64,000 bases of DNA from Isoalcanivorax pacificus W11-5 (lineage in GTDB: Bacteria; Pseudomonadota; Gammaproteobacteria; Pseudomonadales; Alcanivoracaceae): positions 310,001-374,000 of the forward strand of contig NZ_CP004387.1 of NCBI RefSeq assembly GCF_000299335.2. The letters run 5' to 3'. Shown here in pieces: positions 14,520-23,374 of the stretch; the stretch's first letter is position 1, and each line of letters opens with the position of its first letter. Below the pieces are notes generated by a model. The model was not told where the DNA came from. It was given only the letters and a program-made list of their open reading frames with translations, and did not search any database. A program made the translations under genes and the position numbers.

Positions 14520-15937
14520 CAGCCAAAGTCTGGGTTATCGACGATGACCGTTCGATTCGGTGGGTGCTGGACAAGGCGCTGGGCCAGGAAGGGTTCAACA
14601 CCGTCTGCTTTGAGGACGCCGATGAAGCGCTGAACGCGCTGGAAGAAGGCGGCAGCGAGCCGGACGTGGTGATCTCGGATGTGCGCATGCCGGGCACCGA
14701 TGGCCTGCGCATGCTGAAAATGCTGCAACGCAAGCATCCTGATCTGCCGGTGATCATCATGACCGCGCACTCGGATCTGGATTCCGCCGTGGCGTCCTAC
14801 CAGGGCGGCGCGTTCGAATACCTGCCGAAACCCTTTGATGTGGATGAAGCCGTGGCGCTGGTGAAGCGCGCCGTGCGCCATCGTGCCGAGGCGCGTGGCG
14901 GCCCGGTGGAGGAAAGCAACGAGCCGCCGGCGGAAATCATCGGCGAAGCGCCCGCCATGCAGGAAGTTTTCCGTGCCATCGGCCGGCTGTCGCACTCCAA
15001 TGTCACCGTGCTGATCAACGGCCAGTCCGGTACCGGTAAAGAGCTGGTGGCGCACGCGCTGCACCGGCACTCGGTGCGGCGCGAGAAGGCGTTCGTGGCG
15101 CTGAACATGGCGGCGATTCCGAAAGACCTGATCGAGTCGGAACTGTTCGGCCACGAAAAAGGCGCCTTCACCGGCGCCAACAGCCAGCGTATCGGCCGCT
15201 TCGAGCAGGCCAACGGTGGCACCCTGTTTCTGGATGAAATCGGCGACATGCCACTTGAAGCGCAGACCCGTCTGCTGCGCGTGTTGCAGGAAGGGGAGTT
15301 CTATCGTGTCGGCGGCACTACGCCGATCAAGGTGGACGTACGCATCATCGCGGCCACCCACCAGAACCTTGAGCGGCTGGTGAAAGATGGCGATTTCCGC
15401 GAGGATCTGTTCCACCGCCTGAACGTCATCCGCATCCATATTCCGAAACTGGCCGAGCGCCGCGAGGATATTCCGCGCCTGGCCCGTTACTTCCTGCAAC
15501 GCGCCGCGCGTGAGCTGGAAGTGGAAACCAAATCCCTGCACCCGGACACCGAGCGTTATCTGGCGTCACTGCCCTGGCCGGGCAATGTGCGGCAACTGGA
15601 AAACACCTGTCGCTGGCTGACCGTGATGGCCACCGGGCGCGAGGTGCTGGTGGATGATCTGCCGCCGGAACTGAGCCAGCAGGAAACCCGTCAGGAAGTC
15701 AGCGGCAACTGGGAAAAATCCCTGCGCCAGTGGGCCGAGCGGGCATTGTCGTCCGGGGAGCGCGGCATCCTGGATCACGCTGTGCCAGCGTTCGAACGTG
15801 CCATGATCGAAGTGGCGCTCAACCACACCGGTGGCCGTCGTCGCGATGCGGCGGGCCTGCTCGGCTGGGGTCGCAATACGCTGACCCGCAAGATCAAGGA
15901 ACTGGGGATGGACGATATGGCGTCAGTGGAAGACTGA
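14516..15937 (+). CDS. ntrC: Nitrogen regulation response regulator NtrC
   Basis: Sigma54 activator that binds TGCAC-type enhancers such as those before glnA. It has 473 residues: a receiver domain (1-120, phosphoacceptor Asp55 in VISDVRMPG), an AAA+ domain with Walker A GQSGTGKE and the sigma54-contact loop GAFTGA, and a C-terminal Fis-like helix-turn-helix (GRRRDAAGLLGWGRNTLTRKI). All key residues are present, so it should be fully active. It is coupled to ntrB by a 4-bp overlap and ends 7 bp from the convergent lipoprotein gene. Confidence 0.96.
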   Translation: MTAKVWVIDDDRSIRWVLDKALGQEGFNTVCFEDADEALNALEEGGSEPDVVISDVRMPGTDGLRMLKMLQRKHPDLPVIIMTAHSDLDSAVASYQGGAFEYLPKPFDVDEAVALVKRAVRHRAEARGGPVEESNEPPAEIIGEAPAMQEVFRAIGRLSHSNVTVLINGQSGTGKELVAHALHRHSVRREKAFVALNMAAIPKDLIESELFGHEKGAFTGANSQRIGRFEQANGGTLFLDEIGDMPLEAQTRLLRVLQEGEFYRVGGTTPIKVDVRIIAATHQNLERLVKDGDFREDLFHRLNVIRIHIPKLAERREDIPRLARYFLQRAARELEVETKSLHPDTERYLASLPWPGNVRQLENTCRWLTVMATGREVLVDDLPPELSQQETRQEVSGNWEKSLRQWAERALSSGERGILDHAVPAFERAMIEVALNHTGGRRRDAAGLLGWGRNTLTRKIKELGMDDMASVED

Positions 15938-15944
15938 CGCCGCG

Positions 15945-16418
15945 TTATTCCATCAGGCGGCGGGCGGACGCACGAACCATCAGCCAGTCGCCGTCCTCCA
16001 GGCGCCAGAGTGACTCCACCCGGTACAGCTGACCGGTCTCCGGCAGCAGCGAGCCGGTGCCGCCAGTGGTCAGTACATTGAAACGGGCTTCGGCAAGATC
16101 CGGGCGGGCGCCATCCGGCAATACCGTGATACCGGTGACGGTAATACTGATGTCCGGATAGCGCAGCAGTGTGGCGGCCAGCAGCCGGCGGGATTGTTCC
16201 CGATCCAGAGCTTCGCCGCCCCGCGCCAGGCTGAAATCCGCCGTCAGCCGCCGCACCACCGGCCCGGCCTGACGGGCTTCAATGGCGTCCGCCATCTCTC
16301 TCAGCGCATCACTGATCCCGTCTTCTGCGGGTGGCGCGCTGCACGCGGCGAGCGCCATGAACACGGCGGCTTGCAGCAGCAGAAAGCTGCCGTATGCTGT
16401 GCGTTTTATCGTTCCCAT
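15945..16418 (-). CDS. Small lipoprotein, NTF2-like fold possible
   Basis: The 157-residue protein has a lipoprotein signal (FLLLQAAVFMALAAC, Cys27). The mature part begins with a helix (GISDALREMADAIEARQ) and continues as alternating strands ending VESLWRLEDGDWLMVRASARR, the layout of NTF2-like proteins. No specific family recognised. I chose the ATG at 16416-16418 because it puts the signal at the very N-terminus; a longer frame adds about 49 unlikely residues. It is convergent with ntrC and divergent, only 9 bp away, from the pip gene. Confidence 0.7.
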   Translation of the reverse strand: MGTIKRTAYGSFLLLQAAVFMALAACSAPPAEDGISDALREMADAIEARQAGPVVRRLTADFSLARGGEALDREQSRRLLAATLLRYPDISITVTGITVLPDGARPDLAEARFNVLTTGGTGSLLPETGQLYRVESLWRLEDGDWLMVRASARRLME

Positions 16419-16427
16419 GGCCCTGGC

Positions 16428-17393
16428 ATGCATTCCCGAGTTGATACCGCACTCTATCCCGAGACAGAACCCTGGTTCCAGCGCTGGCTGGCGGTGGGCG
16501 ATGGCCACGAGCTCTATGTCGAGCAAAGCGGCAATCCCGATGGTCTGCCGGTGCTGGTGTTGCACGGTGGCCCTGGCGGCGGCTGCTCACCACATATGCG
16601 ACGTTATTTCGATCCGTCGCGCTGGCGCATCATCCTGTTCGACCAGCGTGGCGCCGGCCGCTCGCGGCCGATGGGCGGGTTGCAGGCCAACACCACCGAG
16701 CACTTGTTGGCGGACATGGCATTGATCCGTCACGAACTGGGTGTTGAGCGCTGGATGCTGTTCGGTGGCTCCTGGGGCAGCACGCTGGCGCTGCTGTATG
16801 CGCAGCGTTACCCCGAGCAGGTCAGCGCCCTGGTGCTGCGCGGGGTGTTCCTGTGCCGCCGCGAGGACATGGACTGGCTGTATCGTGACGGCGCCAGCCG
16901 CATTTACCCCGAAGCCTGGGCGTCTTTTGTCGGCGGCGTACCGGCGGCGGAAGCCGGTGATCTGGTCGCGGCCTACTATCGCCGCCTGTGCGATGACAGT
17001 GATCCCGCCCTGCAGCAGTCACTGGCAATGCGCTGGGCGGGCTGGGAAGGCGCTTGCGCCACGTTGTTGCCGTCACCGGCGGTGCTGGCCGGATTTCATG
17101 CCCGCGCGCTGGCGCTGGCACGCATCGAAGCGCATTACTTTGCGCATCAGGGGTTTATGCCCGCCGGTGGTGTGCTGGCAGGTATGCCGGCGCTGGCGCA
17201 GGTGCCGGGGATCATCGTGCATGGCCGCTACGACATGGTCTGTCCGGTGGACCAGGCGCTGCTGCTGCAACAGCACTGGCCGGCGGCGCGGCTGGAGATC
17301 GTGCCGGACGCCGGCCATTCCGCCAGTGAGCCATCGCTGGAGCGGGCGCTGGTAGCGGCGGTGCAGGCGCTGGCGTCAGAGGTCCTGTCATGA
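16428..17393 (+). CDS. pip: Proline iminopeptidase
   Basis: Cytoplasmic alpha/beta hydrolase (peptidase family S33) that removes N-terminal proline from peptides. It has 321 residues with [11 protein letters not shown] (oxyanion loop), nucleophile motif [10 protein letters not shown], acid DMVCPVDQ and catalytic His in AGHSASEP. The start at 16428 gives [15 protein letters not shown], which aligns with the family N-terminus. The divergent lipoprotein start is 9 bp away. The dtd gene follows 10 bp after the stop and is probably co-transcribed. Confidence 0.93.
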   Translation: MHSRVDTALYPETEPWFQRWLAVGDGHELYVEQSGNPDGLPVLVLHGGPGGGCSPHMRRYFDPSRWRIILFDQRGAGRSRPMGGLQANTTEHLLADMALIRHELGVERWMLFGGSWGSTLALLYAQRYPEQVSALVLRGVFLCRREDMDWLYRDGASRIYPEAWASFVGGVPAAEAGDLVAAYYRRLCDDSDPALQQSLAMRWAGWEGACATLLPSPAVLAGFHARALALARIEAHYFAHQGFMPAGGVLAGMPALAQVPGIIVHGRYDMVCPVDQALLLQQHWPAARLEIVPDAGHSASEPSLERALVAAVQALASEVLS

Positions 17394-17403
17394 AGAGGCT
17401 GCC

Positions 17404-17841
17404 ATGAAGGTGCTGTTGCAACGGGTCAGCGAGGCCCGGGTCACGGTCGGGGGCGAAACGGTGGGCGACATCCGTACCGGCTTGCTGTTGCTGGTCGGGC
17501 TGTGCCGTGACGACGATGAAGCGCGTGTCCGGCAGATGGCCACGCGCGTGCTCGGTTACCGCGTTTTTGCGGATGACATGGGCAAGATGAACCTGGATGT
17601 GCAGCAGGCGGGTGGCGCGTTACTGGTGGTATCACAGTTCACCCTGTCGGCGGATACCGGGCGTGGCCGGCGGCCGAGTTTCAGCAGCGCGGCGGAGCCT
17701 GCCCGTGCCCGGGTGCTGTTCGATCTGTTTGTCGACGCCCTGCGCGCGCAAAGGGTGCCGGTGGAGACAGGCCTGTTTGCGGCGGATATGCAGGTGCATC
17801 TGGTCAACGACGGGCCGGTGACCTTCCTGCTCGAATCGTGA
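17404..17841 (+). CDS. dtd: D-aminoacyl-tRNA deacylase
   Basis: Hydrolyses D-Tyr and other D-amino acids (and glycine from tRNA-Ala) off mischarged tRNA, protecting translation. The 145 residues match the family. The two active-site signatures are present: SQFTLSADT and the C-terminal [13 protein letters not shown], where the cross-subunit Gly-Pro motif lies. It follows pip by 10 bp. A 263-bp inverted-repeat element begins 19 bp after its stop and may supply the transcript end. Confidence 0.95.
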   Translation: MKVLLQRVSEARVTVGGETVGDIRTGLLLLVGLCRDDDEARVRQMATRVLGYRVFADDMGKMNLDVQQAGGALLVVSQFTLSADTGRGRRPSFSSAAEPARARVLFDLFVDALRAQRVPVETGLFAADMQVHLVNDGPVTFLLES

Positions 17842-17860
17842 TCCGCGAATGTAGTCTATA

Positions 17861-18123
17861 GGAACCTCTGAATAACTCCCCGGTGGTTCTGCGGGCGCTA
17901 CAGCATGCAGTAGCAAGGCGCGTCGCGCCGGCAATGGCCGTAGCCCTTGCCAAGCGACGCAACGCGGCTAATGCGTGCTGTAGCGCTCGCCCTGCGGGGC
18001 TTTCCGGGCGGCGCCTGCTCCGCGTTGCGCCTTCTCGACGTAGCCCGCTATGCCTTCGAAGTCGCGCCTTGATCAGGCGCCGCCCGGAAAGCCAGAACCA
18101 CCGGGGAGTTATTCAGAGGTTCC
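17861..18123. repeat. 263-bp element with perfect 31-bp terminal inverted repeats
   Basis: Both ends carry the same 31-bp sequence in opposite orientation, beginning GGAACCTCTGAATAA, with no mismatch (17861-17891 and 18093-18123). Inside are further nested arms: GGCTTTCCGGGCGGCGCCTG at 17998-18017 pairs exactly with 18074-18093, and a weaker pair (GCGCTACAGCA) flanks the left half. No coding capacity. It fits a MITE-type non-autonomous element or a large hairpin-forming intergenic repeat. No clear target duplication is visible in the flanks (TATA on the left, TTTC on the right). Confidence 0.8.
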
Positions 18124-18163
18124 TTTCTGTTTCAGCGAGTGAACCAGTCCGCTAAATCGTCTA

Positions 18164-18191
18164 TTGCTTTGCGTCTTTGCTGCTCTATGAT
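18164..18191 (+). promoter_or_regulatory. Sigma70-type promoter of DUF3015 gene
   Basis: TTGCTT, 16-bp spacer, TATGAT. Predicted transcription start near 18198, with AGGAGG-type ribosome site GGAGG 7 nt before the ATG at 18255. Confidence 0.5.
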
Positions 18192-18254
18192 GAAGCGAGC
18201 CCCGTTTTCGCTGGGGGCAAAGGGATACAAAAGAGAACTCGTGGAGGACTACAC

Positions 18255-18740
18255 ATGAAACGACTCGTACTTGCCAGCGCCCTGCTGGGGGCATCCATGT
18301 CCGCATCCGCTGTTGCACCGGGCGGTCCGGGCTGTGGTTGGGGTAACCTGCTGTTCGAAGGCCAGAGCGGCCTGCCGATGCACCTGCTGGCAACTCTGGT
18401 GAATGGTAGCATCTCCGGGAACGCTACCTTTGGTATGACCACCGGCACCAACGGCTGTGACACCAGCGGCTCCCTGACCTACAGCGGCAAAAGCCTGCTG
18501 TCCATGAACGGTGTGCTGGAAGAAGTGGCCCACGACGTGGCCATGGGTGAAGGCGAAGCGCTGACCGCACTGTCCGTGGCGATGGGCGTGCCTGCTGAAG
18601 ACCGCTCTCACTTCAGCAACGTGATGCACCAGAACTTTGCGGTGATCTTCCCGAGCGAAGACGTGACCGCCGAGCAAGTGCTGGCGAGCATCGAATCGGT
18701 CATGAAGTCCGACGAAAAACTGTCCAAGTACTCCGTATAA
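18255..18740 (+). CDS. DUF3015 family secreted protein
   Basis: The 161-residue protein has a signal peptide (hydrophobic 4-18, cleavage after SASA near residue 20). The mature protein begins APGGPGCGWGNLLFEGQSG, the Cys/Gly-rich start typical of DUF3015. It continues with TFGMTTGTNGCDTSG and a helical C-terminal half (VAHDVAMGEGEALTALS). Function unknown; the family is frequent in marine gammaproteobacteria and probably periplasmic. GGAGG at 18243-18247 supports the start. It is a single-gene unit with its own promoter and terminator. Confidence 0.82.
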   Translation: MKRLVLASALLGASMSASAVAPGGPGCGWGNLLFEGQSGLPMHLLATLVNGSISGNATFGMTTGTNGCDTSGSLTYSGKSLLSMNGVLEEVAHDVAMGEGEALTALSVAMGVPAEDRSHFSNVMHQNFAVIFPSEDVTAEQVLASIESVMKSDEKLSKYSV

Positions 18741-18755
18741 GGGCAATTCGTCAGA

Positions 18756-18785
18756 GTGCCCTGCCGTGTGCGGCAGGGCACTTTT
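18756..18785 (+). terminator. Rho-independent terminator of DUF3015 gene
   Basis: 11-bp stem GTGCCCTGCCG / CGGCAGGGCAC, loop TGTG, then TTTTATT. Confidence 0.88.
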
Positions 18786-18822
18786 ATTATGGCTCTGCCG
18801 GGGCCATGTTGTGTGACACCGG

Positions 18823-20673
18823 ATGTTTCCCTGCCTGCTGATGCGCCTGTTGCTCCCCGCCGTAGCCCTGTTTGCGGCATTGTTGATGACCCCTTCCGTA
18901 CAGGCGGCGCCCTCCGTGGCCGAACTGGCCGAACAACCTCGCTGGCAAGCGCTGCTGCATGTGAACCGGGGCGCCACCTGGCGCGGGCGCGGACACAGTT
19001 ACGTTGCCGACGACGCATTCTTTCTGGCCGACAACGGCCGGCAGAATCCGGTGGCGGAACTCAGCGCCAGCATTGCTGCGCTGGCGCCTGCGGGCAGTGA
19101 AGCGCGCTGCCGTTTTCCAGCACGCTATCATTTTCTGGCCGATGCGCTGGGCTGGCAGGAAGATGCGCCGCTGGCGCATTGCGAGGAATACCTGCAGTGG
19201 CGCACGGAAATTCCCATGGGGCGTGCGGTGCTGGTGTTTCCGGCCGCCTATCTGAACAGCCCGTCCTCCATGTTTGGTCACACGCTGTTGCGGCTGGACC
19301 GCGACGATACCGACAGCGTCTGGATGTCCTGGGCGGTGAACTTCGGCGCCATGGTGCAGCCGAGTGACAATTCCATCTTTTATATCTACCGCGGGCTGGC
19401 TGGCGGCTATCCCGGCTACTTTTCCATTGTTCCCTATGTCACGAAAATCCAGGACTACGCACACCTGGAAAATCGTGATATGTGGGAATACCCGCTGACG
19501 CTCGACACGGATGAAATGAACTGGCTGGTCGAGCACCTGTGGGAGCTGAAAGACACCCGTTTTGAATACTATTTCTTTGATGAAAACTGCTCGTTCCGGC
19601 TGCTGGAACTGATGGAAGTGGCGCGGCCGGGCACCGGCCTGCTGGATGAGTTCCGTTTTGCGGAAGTGCCGGTGAACACCGTGCGCAACATGCACGCTGC
19701 CGGGCTGGTGGAAAGCCGCGAGTACCGGCCCTCGAAAGCGGTGGAGCTGAACCACCTCGCGGACCAGTTGTCACCGGCAGCGCGCCGTCTGGCACGCCGC
19801 CTGGCTGATGATCCCTCGCTGGCGGAAGGCGAGGCGTATCAGTCCCATACACCCTCTGAGCGCCGGCTGATGTCGCAAACAGCGTATGAGTTCCTGCGCT
19901 TTCGTCATCGTACCGAAGCGCGCAGCCCGGAAGTGGCGCGCCGCAGCATGGCGTTGTTGCGGCAGATCAATGCGCAGCCGGTGGTCGTTGCGACCTTGCC
20001 CGAGCCGCCGACACCCCCGGAAGTGGGCCACGCGACAAAGATGTTTGCCTTCAGCGGCGGTCAGCGCGATGACACCGGCTTTGGTGAATTGCAGTACCGG
20101 TTCACCTATCACGACTGGTTCGACAACAACGCCGGCTTCCTCCGTGGCGCGCAGATCGAAGGGCTGAACATTCGCCTGCGCAGCACCGATTCCGAAGCGC
20201 TGAAACTGGAGCGGCTGGATGTGGTGAACATCCGCTCACTGGCACCGCGCAGTGCGTTTGTGAAGCCGGTGTCCTGGTACGTGCATGGCGGCATTGAACG
20301 TGTTGAGGCCGGCGGCCGCTACCGGCTGACCCGGTTCGTGGAAGGCGGCCCCGGCCTGAGCTGGCGCATCGGGGATGTTCACCCGTATGCCTACAGTGTG
20401 TTCCGTGCCGAGAACACGTCGGCCTGGGATAATCTGGTCGAGGGGGCTGCCGGTGCCAGTACCGGGGTCGTGTGGTATACCCGCCATGCGGAACTGGGCC
20501 TGGGTGTGCAGGGTTACTATCTCACCAATGATGCTTACCGCCACCGCACCAGCCTGACGGCGAACGTGCCGCTGGGCCGCAGCGATGCGCTGCGGCTGGA
20601 TGTCGAGCGGCTGGGCTGGCGTGGCGACGGGGACACGGAGTGGCGATTGTCATGGCGACACTATTTCGACTGA
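18823..20673 (+). CDS. DUF4105 (Lnb N-terminal periplasmic) domain protein
   Basis: The 616-residue protein has a signal peptide (hydrophobic residues 6-24, ending SVQA). Its N-terminal half is DUF4105: HYHFLADALGW-like region, YLNSPSSMFGHTLLRLD, IPMGRAVLVFPAAYLN, FYIYRGLAGGYPGYFS and YYFFDENCSFRLLELME with a conserved Cys. DUF4105 lies in the NlpC/P60-like papain superfold. The C-terminal half is rich in aromatic beta strands and ends LSWRHYFD, with a terminal Phe-Asp, suggesting an outer-membrane barrel. Activity unknown. Translation of the following hydrolase starts inside its 3' end. Confidence 0.8.
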   Translation: MFPCLLMRLLLPAVALFAALLMTPSVQAAPSVAELAEQPRWQALLHVNRGATWRGRGHSYVADDAFFLADNGRQNPVAELSASIAALAPAGSEARCRFPARYHFLADALGWQEDAPLAHCEEYLQWRTEIPMGRAVLVFPAAYLNSPSSMFGHTLLRLDRDDTDSVWMSWAVNFGAMVQPSDNSIFYIYRGLAGGYPGYFSIVPYVTKIQDYAHLENRDMWEYPLTLDTDEMNWLVEHLWELKDTRFEYYFFDENCSFRLLELMEVARPGTGLLDEFRFAEVPVNTVRNMHAAGLVESREYRPSKAVELNHLADQLSPAARRLARRLADDPSLAEGEAYQSHTPSERRLMSQTAYEFLRFRHRTEARSPEVARRSMALLRQINAQPVVVATLPEPPTPPEVGHATKMFAFSGGQRDDTGFGELQYRFTYHDWFDNNAGFLRGAQIEGLNIRLRSTDSEALKLERLDVVNIRSLAPRSAFVKPVSWYVHGGIERVEAGGRYRLTRFVEGGPGLSWRIGDVHPYAYSVFRAENTSAWDNLVEGAAGASTGVVWYTRHAELGLGVQGYYLTNDAYRHRTSLTANVPLGRSDALRLDVERLGWRGDGDTEWRLSWRHYFD

Positions 20674-21545
20674 CAGTTCGACTGACAGTTCGACTGACCT
20701 GGCGCGCACTCGTGGTGCTGTCATTGAGTATCGCCCTCGTCGGTTGCAGCGGGTTCTTTTTCTATCCGATGAAGCCATGGGTACAGAACCCGGCGCGGCA
20801 GGGCCTGGCCTACGAAGACATCGTGCTGATCCACCCGGACGGGCTGCGGTTGCATGGCTGGTGGTTGCCCGCGCAGACGGAACAGGTGGCGGGGACGGTC
20901 TATTTCCTGCACGGCAACGCGCAGAATATTTCCACGCACCTGATGAATGTGGCCTGGCTGCCGGCGCAGGGATATCAGGTGTTCCTGATCGACTATCGCG
21001 GCTACGGGCTCTCGGAAGGCAAGGCGAAGCTGCCGGACACCCTGGATGACATCCAGCTCGGGCTCGACTGGTTACAGGCATCAGGGCGTGTGCAGGGGCC
21101 GCTGGTCGTCTTCGGGCAAAGCCTGGGCGCCAGCATGACGATTCCGGTGCTGGCGCGGGAGCAGAATGCGGGGCGTTTTGACTGTGCGATGTTTGAAGCC
21201 GGGTTTACCGGGTTCCGGCATATCACCCGCGACGTGATGCAGCGCAGCTGGTTGCTGTGGCCGTTCAGTTTCGTGGTGGCGCCGATGGTCACCACCCGCT
21301 GGGACCCGGTGGATCATATTGCGGCGCTTGCTCCGGCACCGGTGCTGATCCTGCACAGCCGCGAAGACAGCATCATTCCGTTTGCCGAGGGCGAGCGGCT
21401 GTATGCGGCGGCGGCGGAACCGAAAGAATTCCAGGGGTTGCTGGGCGCCCATATCGTCGCCTCGCAGGACCCGTCAGTGCGTCAGCGGCTGGTGCAGTTC
21501 ATGACACAGCGTTGTGACGCTCAGTCCGCGTCAGCGGCGGACTGA
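20652..21545 (+). CDS. Alpha/beta hydrolase lipoprotein
   Basis: The 297-residue protein has a lipobox (IALVGC, Cys about 33) and an alpha/beta hydrolase domain: HGNAQNIS (oxyanion region), GYGLSEG, nucleophile FGQSLGASM, acid SREDSIIPF and a late His in [10 protein letters not shown]. It resembles the YfhR/BEM46-type serine hydrolases. The first residues come from a 12-nt tandem repeat, giving [12 protein letters not shown]. The start at 20652 overlaps the DUF4105 gene by 22 bp; a GTG at 20640 is possible. The 3' end overlaps tatC on the other strand by 25 bp. Confidence 0.82.
   Translation: MATLFRLTVRLTVRLTWRALVVLSLSIALVGCSGFFFYPMKPWVQNPARQGLAYEDIVLIHPDGLRLHGWWLPAQTEQVAGTVYFLHGNAQNISTHLMNVAWLPAQGYQVFLIDYRGYGLSEGKAKLPDTLDDIQLGLDWLQASGRVQGPLVVFGQSLGASMTIPVLAREQNAGRFDCAMFEAGFTGFRHITRDVMQRSWLLWPFSFVVAPMVTTRWDPVDHIAALAPAPVLILHSREDSIIPFAEGERLYAAAAEPKEFQGLLGAHIVASQDPSVRQRLVQFMTQRCDAQSASAAD
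20665..20698 (+). repeat. 12-nt tandem repeat (2.8 copies) over a gene junction
   Basis: TTCGACTGACAG repeated twice exactly, then a third unit TTCGACTGAC. It contains the stop codon of the DUF4105 gene and encodes repeated RLTV at the start of the hydrolase. Unit length is a multiple of three, so copy-number change would keep frame. Confidence 0.85.
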
Positions 21546-22276
21546 TCCGCAGGTTGGCGCGGCTTCACCCAGCGGGCGGCGACCAGCCCGATCTCGAACA
21601 GCATCCACATGGGCACCGCCAGCAGCGTCTGCGAGAGAATATCCGGCGGCGTCAGCAGCATGCCCACGACAAAACAGCCGACGACGATGTAGGGGCGCTT
21701 TTCCCTGAGGTTGTCCACCGTGGTGACGCCGGCGGCCACCAGTAACACGATAGCAATGGGCAGCTCGAATGCCGCGCCAAAGGCGATGAACAATGTCATC
21801 ACAAAATCCAGATAGCGCCCGATATCGGTGGCGATGGCCACGCCTTCCGGCGCGATCTTGGTGAAGAAGCCGAAGATCAGCGGGAACACCACGAAATAGG
21901 CAAAGGCCGCGCCGAGGTAGAACAGCAGCACGCTGCTGACCAGCAGCGGCATCGCCAGGCGCTTTTCATGCTGGTACAGGCCCGGCGCAATAAAGGCCCA
22001 CGCCTGGTGCAGGATGAACGGGATCGAGATCAGGATGCTCAGGTACAAGGTCAGCTTGAACGGCACCATGAACGGCGCGGTGACGTCGGTGGCGATCATC
22101 GACGCACCTTCCGGCAGCACCTGCATCAGCGGCTGCGCGACAAAGGCGTAGATCTCGCGGGAAAAATAAAACAGGCCGAGAAAGATCACCACGATCACGA
22201 CGATGGCTTTCAGCAGCCGCGAGCGCAGTTCCAGCAGGTGGCTGATCAGGGTTTGCGGCTGATCCTCGCGCGTCAT
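21521..22276 (-). CDS. tatC: Sec-independent protein translocase TatC
   Basis: Six-helix inner membrane receptor of the Tat pathway, which recognises twin-arginine signal peptides. 251 residues, starting [20 protein letters not shown], the cytoplasmic N-terminal part typical of TatC, followed by hydrophobic helices and the conserved [14 protein letters not shown] and PPDILSQ regions. It overlaps the tatB stop by 4 bp and the convergent hydrolase gene by 25 bp. Last gene of a long minus-strand ubiquinone/hisE/tat cluster. Confidence 0.97.
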   Translation of the reverse strand: MTREDQPQTLISHLLELRSRLLKAIVVIVVIFLGLFYFSREIYAFVAQPLMQVLPEGASMIATDVTAPFMVPFKLTLYLSILISIPFILHQAWAFIAPGLYQHEKRLAMPLLVSSVLLFYLGAAFAYFVVFPLIFGFFTKIAPEGVAIATDIGRYLDFVMTLFIAFGAAFELPIAIVLLVAAGVTTVDNLREKRPYIVVGCFVVGMLLTPPDILSQTLLAVPMWMLFEIGLVAARWVKPRQPADQSAADAD

Positions 22277-22638
22277 GGCTTGTCCTGCGGGCGGCGGTCG
22301 TCGGTGGCGGGGAGGGTCGGGGCGTCGGCCGGTTCGGCGGGCGGCTGTGGTGCACTGCCGGTTTCGGTCTTGCGCGCGTCGGTCAGGCTTTCATTGAGCG
22401 ACTGATTCAGCTTGTCGGTTTCCTGGCGCAGGGCGTCGGCTTTCTGCCGGAACAGGTCCTGCATTTCCTTGTTCACCACTTCCCGGTCGAGCTCGTTTTT
22501 CAGGTGCGTGAACGCGGCACGGGCGCGGCCCATCCAGTGGCCGACGGTACGCGCCGCCTTCGGTAGCCTTTCCGGGCCCAGCACCACCAGGGCGATGATG
22601 AACACCAGGGTCAGCTCGGCAAAGCTGATATCGAACAT
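22273..22638 (-). CDS. tatB: Sec-independent protein translocase TatB
   Basis: 121 residues: an N-terminal membrane helix with the TatB signature ([20 protein letters not shown] then [10 protein letters not shown]), an amphipathic helix, and a charged, Pro-rich tail. It works with TatC in substrate binding. It is 3 bp after tatA and overlaps tatC by 4 bp. Confidence 0.95.
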   Translation of the reverse strand: MFDISFAELTLVFIIALVVLGPERLPKAARTVGHWMGRARAAFTHLKNELDREVVNKEMQDLFRQKADALRQETDKLNQSLNESLTDARKTETGSAPQPPAEPADAPTLPATDDRRPQDKP

Positions 22639-22641
22639 CGA

Positions 22642-22890
22642 TCAGACCTTGTCTTTGTCCTGCACCGGATTGCCATGCTCGTCCAGGGTGGTGCCGCTTT
22701 CTTCGCGCCGGGCGGTGGTGCCGTCGAGCTGTTTCTTCTGCTCGTCCTCACCTTCTTTCACCGCGCTCTTGAAGCCTTTCACCGCGCCGCCGAGGTCACT
22801 GCCGATATTGCGCAGTTTCTTGGTGCCGAACAGCAGCACGACGATGGCGAGAATGATCAGCAGTTGCCAGAGACTGATGCCGGATAACAT
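22642..22890 (-). CDS. tatA: Sec-independent protein translocase TatA
   Basis: 82 residues: a transmembrane helix ([15 protein letters not shown]), the [20 protein letters not shown] hinge and amphipathic helix, and an acidic tail. It forms the pore-like oligomer of Tat export. First of tatABC; hisE lies 90 bp upstream. Confidence 0.96.
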   Translation of the reverse strand: MLSGISLWQLLIILAIVVLLFGTKKLRNIGSDLGGAVKGFKSAVKEGEDEQKKQLDGTTARREESGTTLDEHGNPVQDKDKV

Positions 22891-22980
22891 GGGTCTACTC
22901 CTGAGTCAGAAAAGGGCGGTGCTTACCATGGGCAGTGCATGCCACAGGCAGTGCATACCACAGGTAATGTCTGCCGCCGG

Positions 22981-23319
22981 TCAGGTATTGCTCTGTGGCC
23001 GTGAGGCTTTTTCGTCCAGGCCGGACAGGCCGAAACGACGTTCCAGTTCCGCCAGCACCGGCTCCGGCCCGGTATTGAGCTTGGCCAGCATGACCAACGT
23101 ATGAAACCAGAGGTCGGCGGTTTCGGAAATCAGCGACTGCGGGTCACCGCCGGCGTCGACATCCCGGGCGGCGAGGATGGTTTCGACGGCTTCCTCGCCG
23201 ACTTTTTCCAGAATCTTGTTCAGGCCCTTGTGGTAGAGGCTGGCGACATAGGACGACTCCGGCGCCATGCCCTTGCGGGCTTCCAGCACGTCATGCAACC
23301 GGGTCAATATCTCGCTCAT
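22981..23319 (-). CDS. hisE: Phosphoribosyl-ATP diphosphatase
   Basis: Second step of histidine biosynthesis, hydrolysing PR-ATP to PR-AMP. 112 residues of the MazG-like all-alpha fold, with motif [13 protein letters not shown] and [15 protein letters not shown] carrying the acidic metal ligands. The ATG at 23317-23319 is the family-like start ([12 protein letters not shown]). The usual neighbour hisI is missing: the gene upstream is ubiB directly. Confidence 0.95.
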   Translation of the reverse strand: MSEILTRLHDVLEARKGMAPESSYVASLYHKGLNKILEKVGEEAVETILAARDVDAGGDPQSLISETADLWFHTLVMLAKLNTGPEPVLAELERRFGLSGLDEKASRPQSNT

Positions 23320-23374
23320 GTCGGTCCTCCACTCCTTTGCGGAGTCTAGCAGAATTAAATGACGGCAGTGTGTC

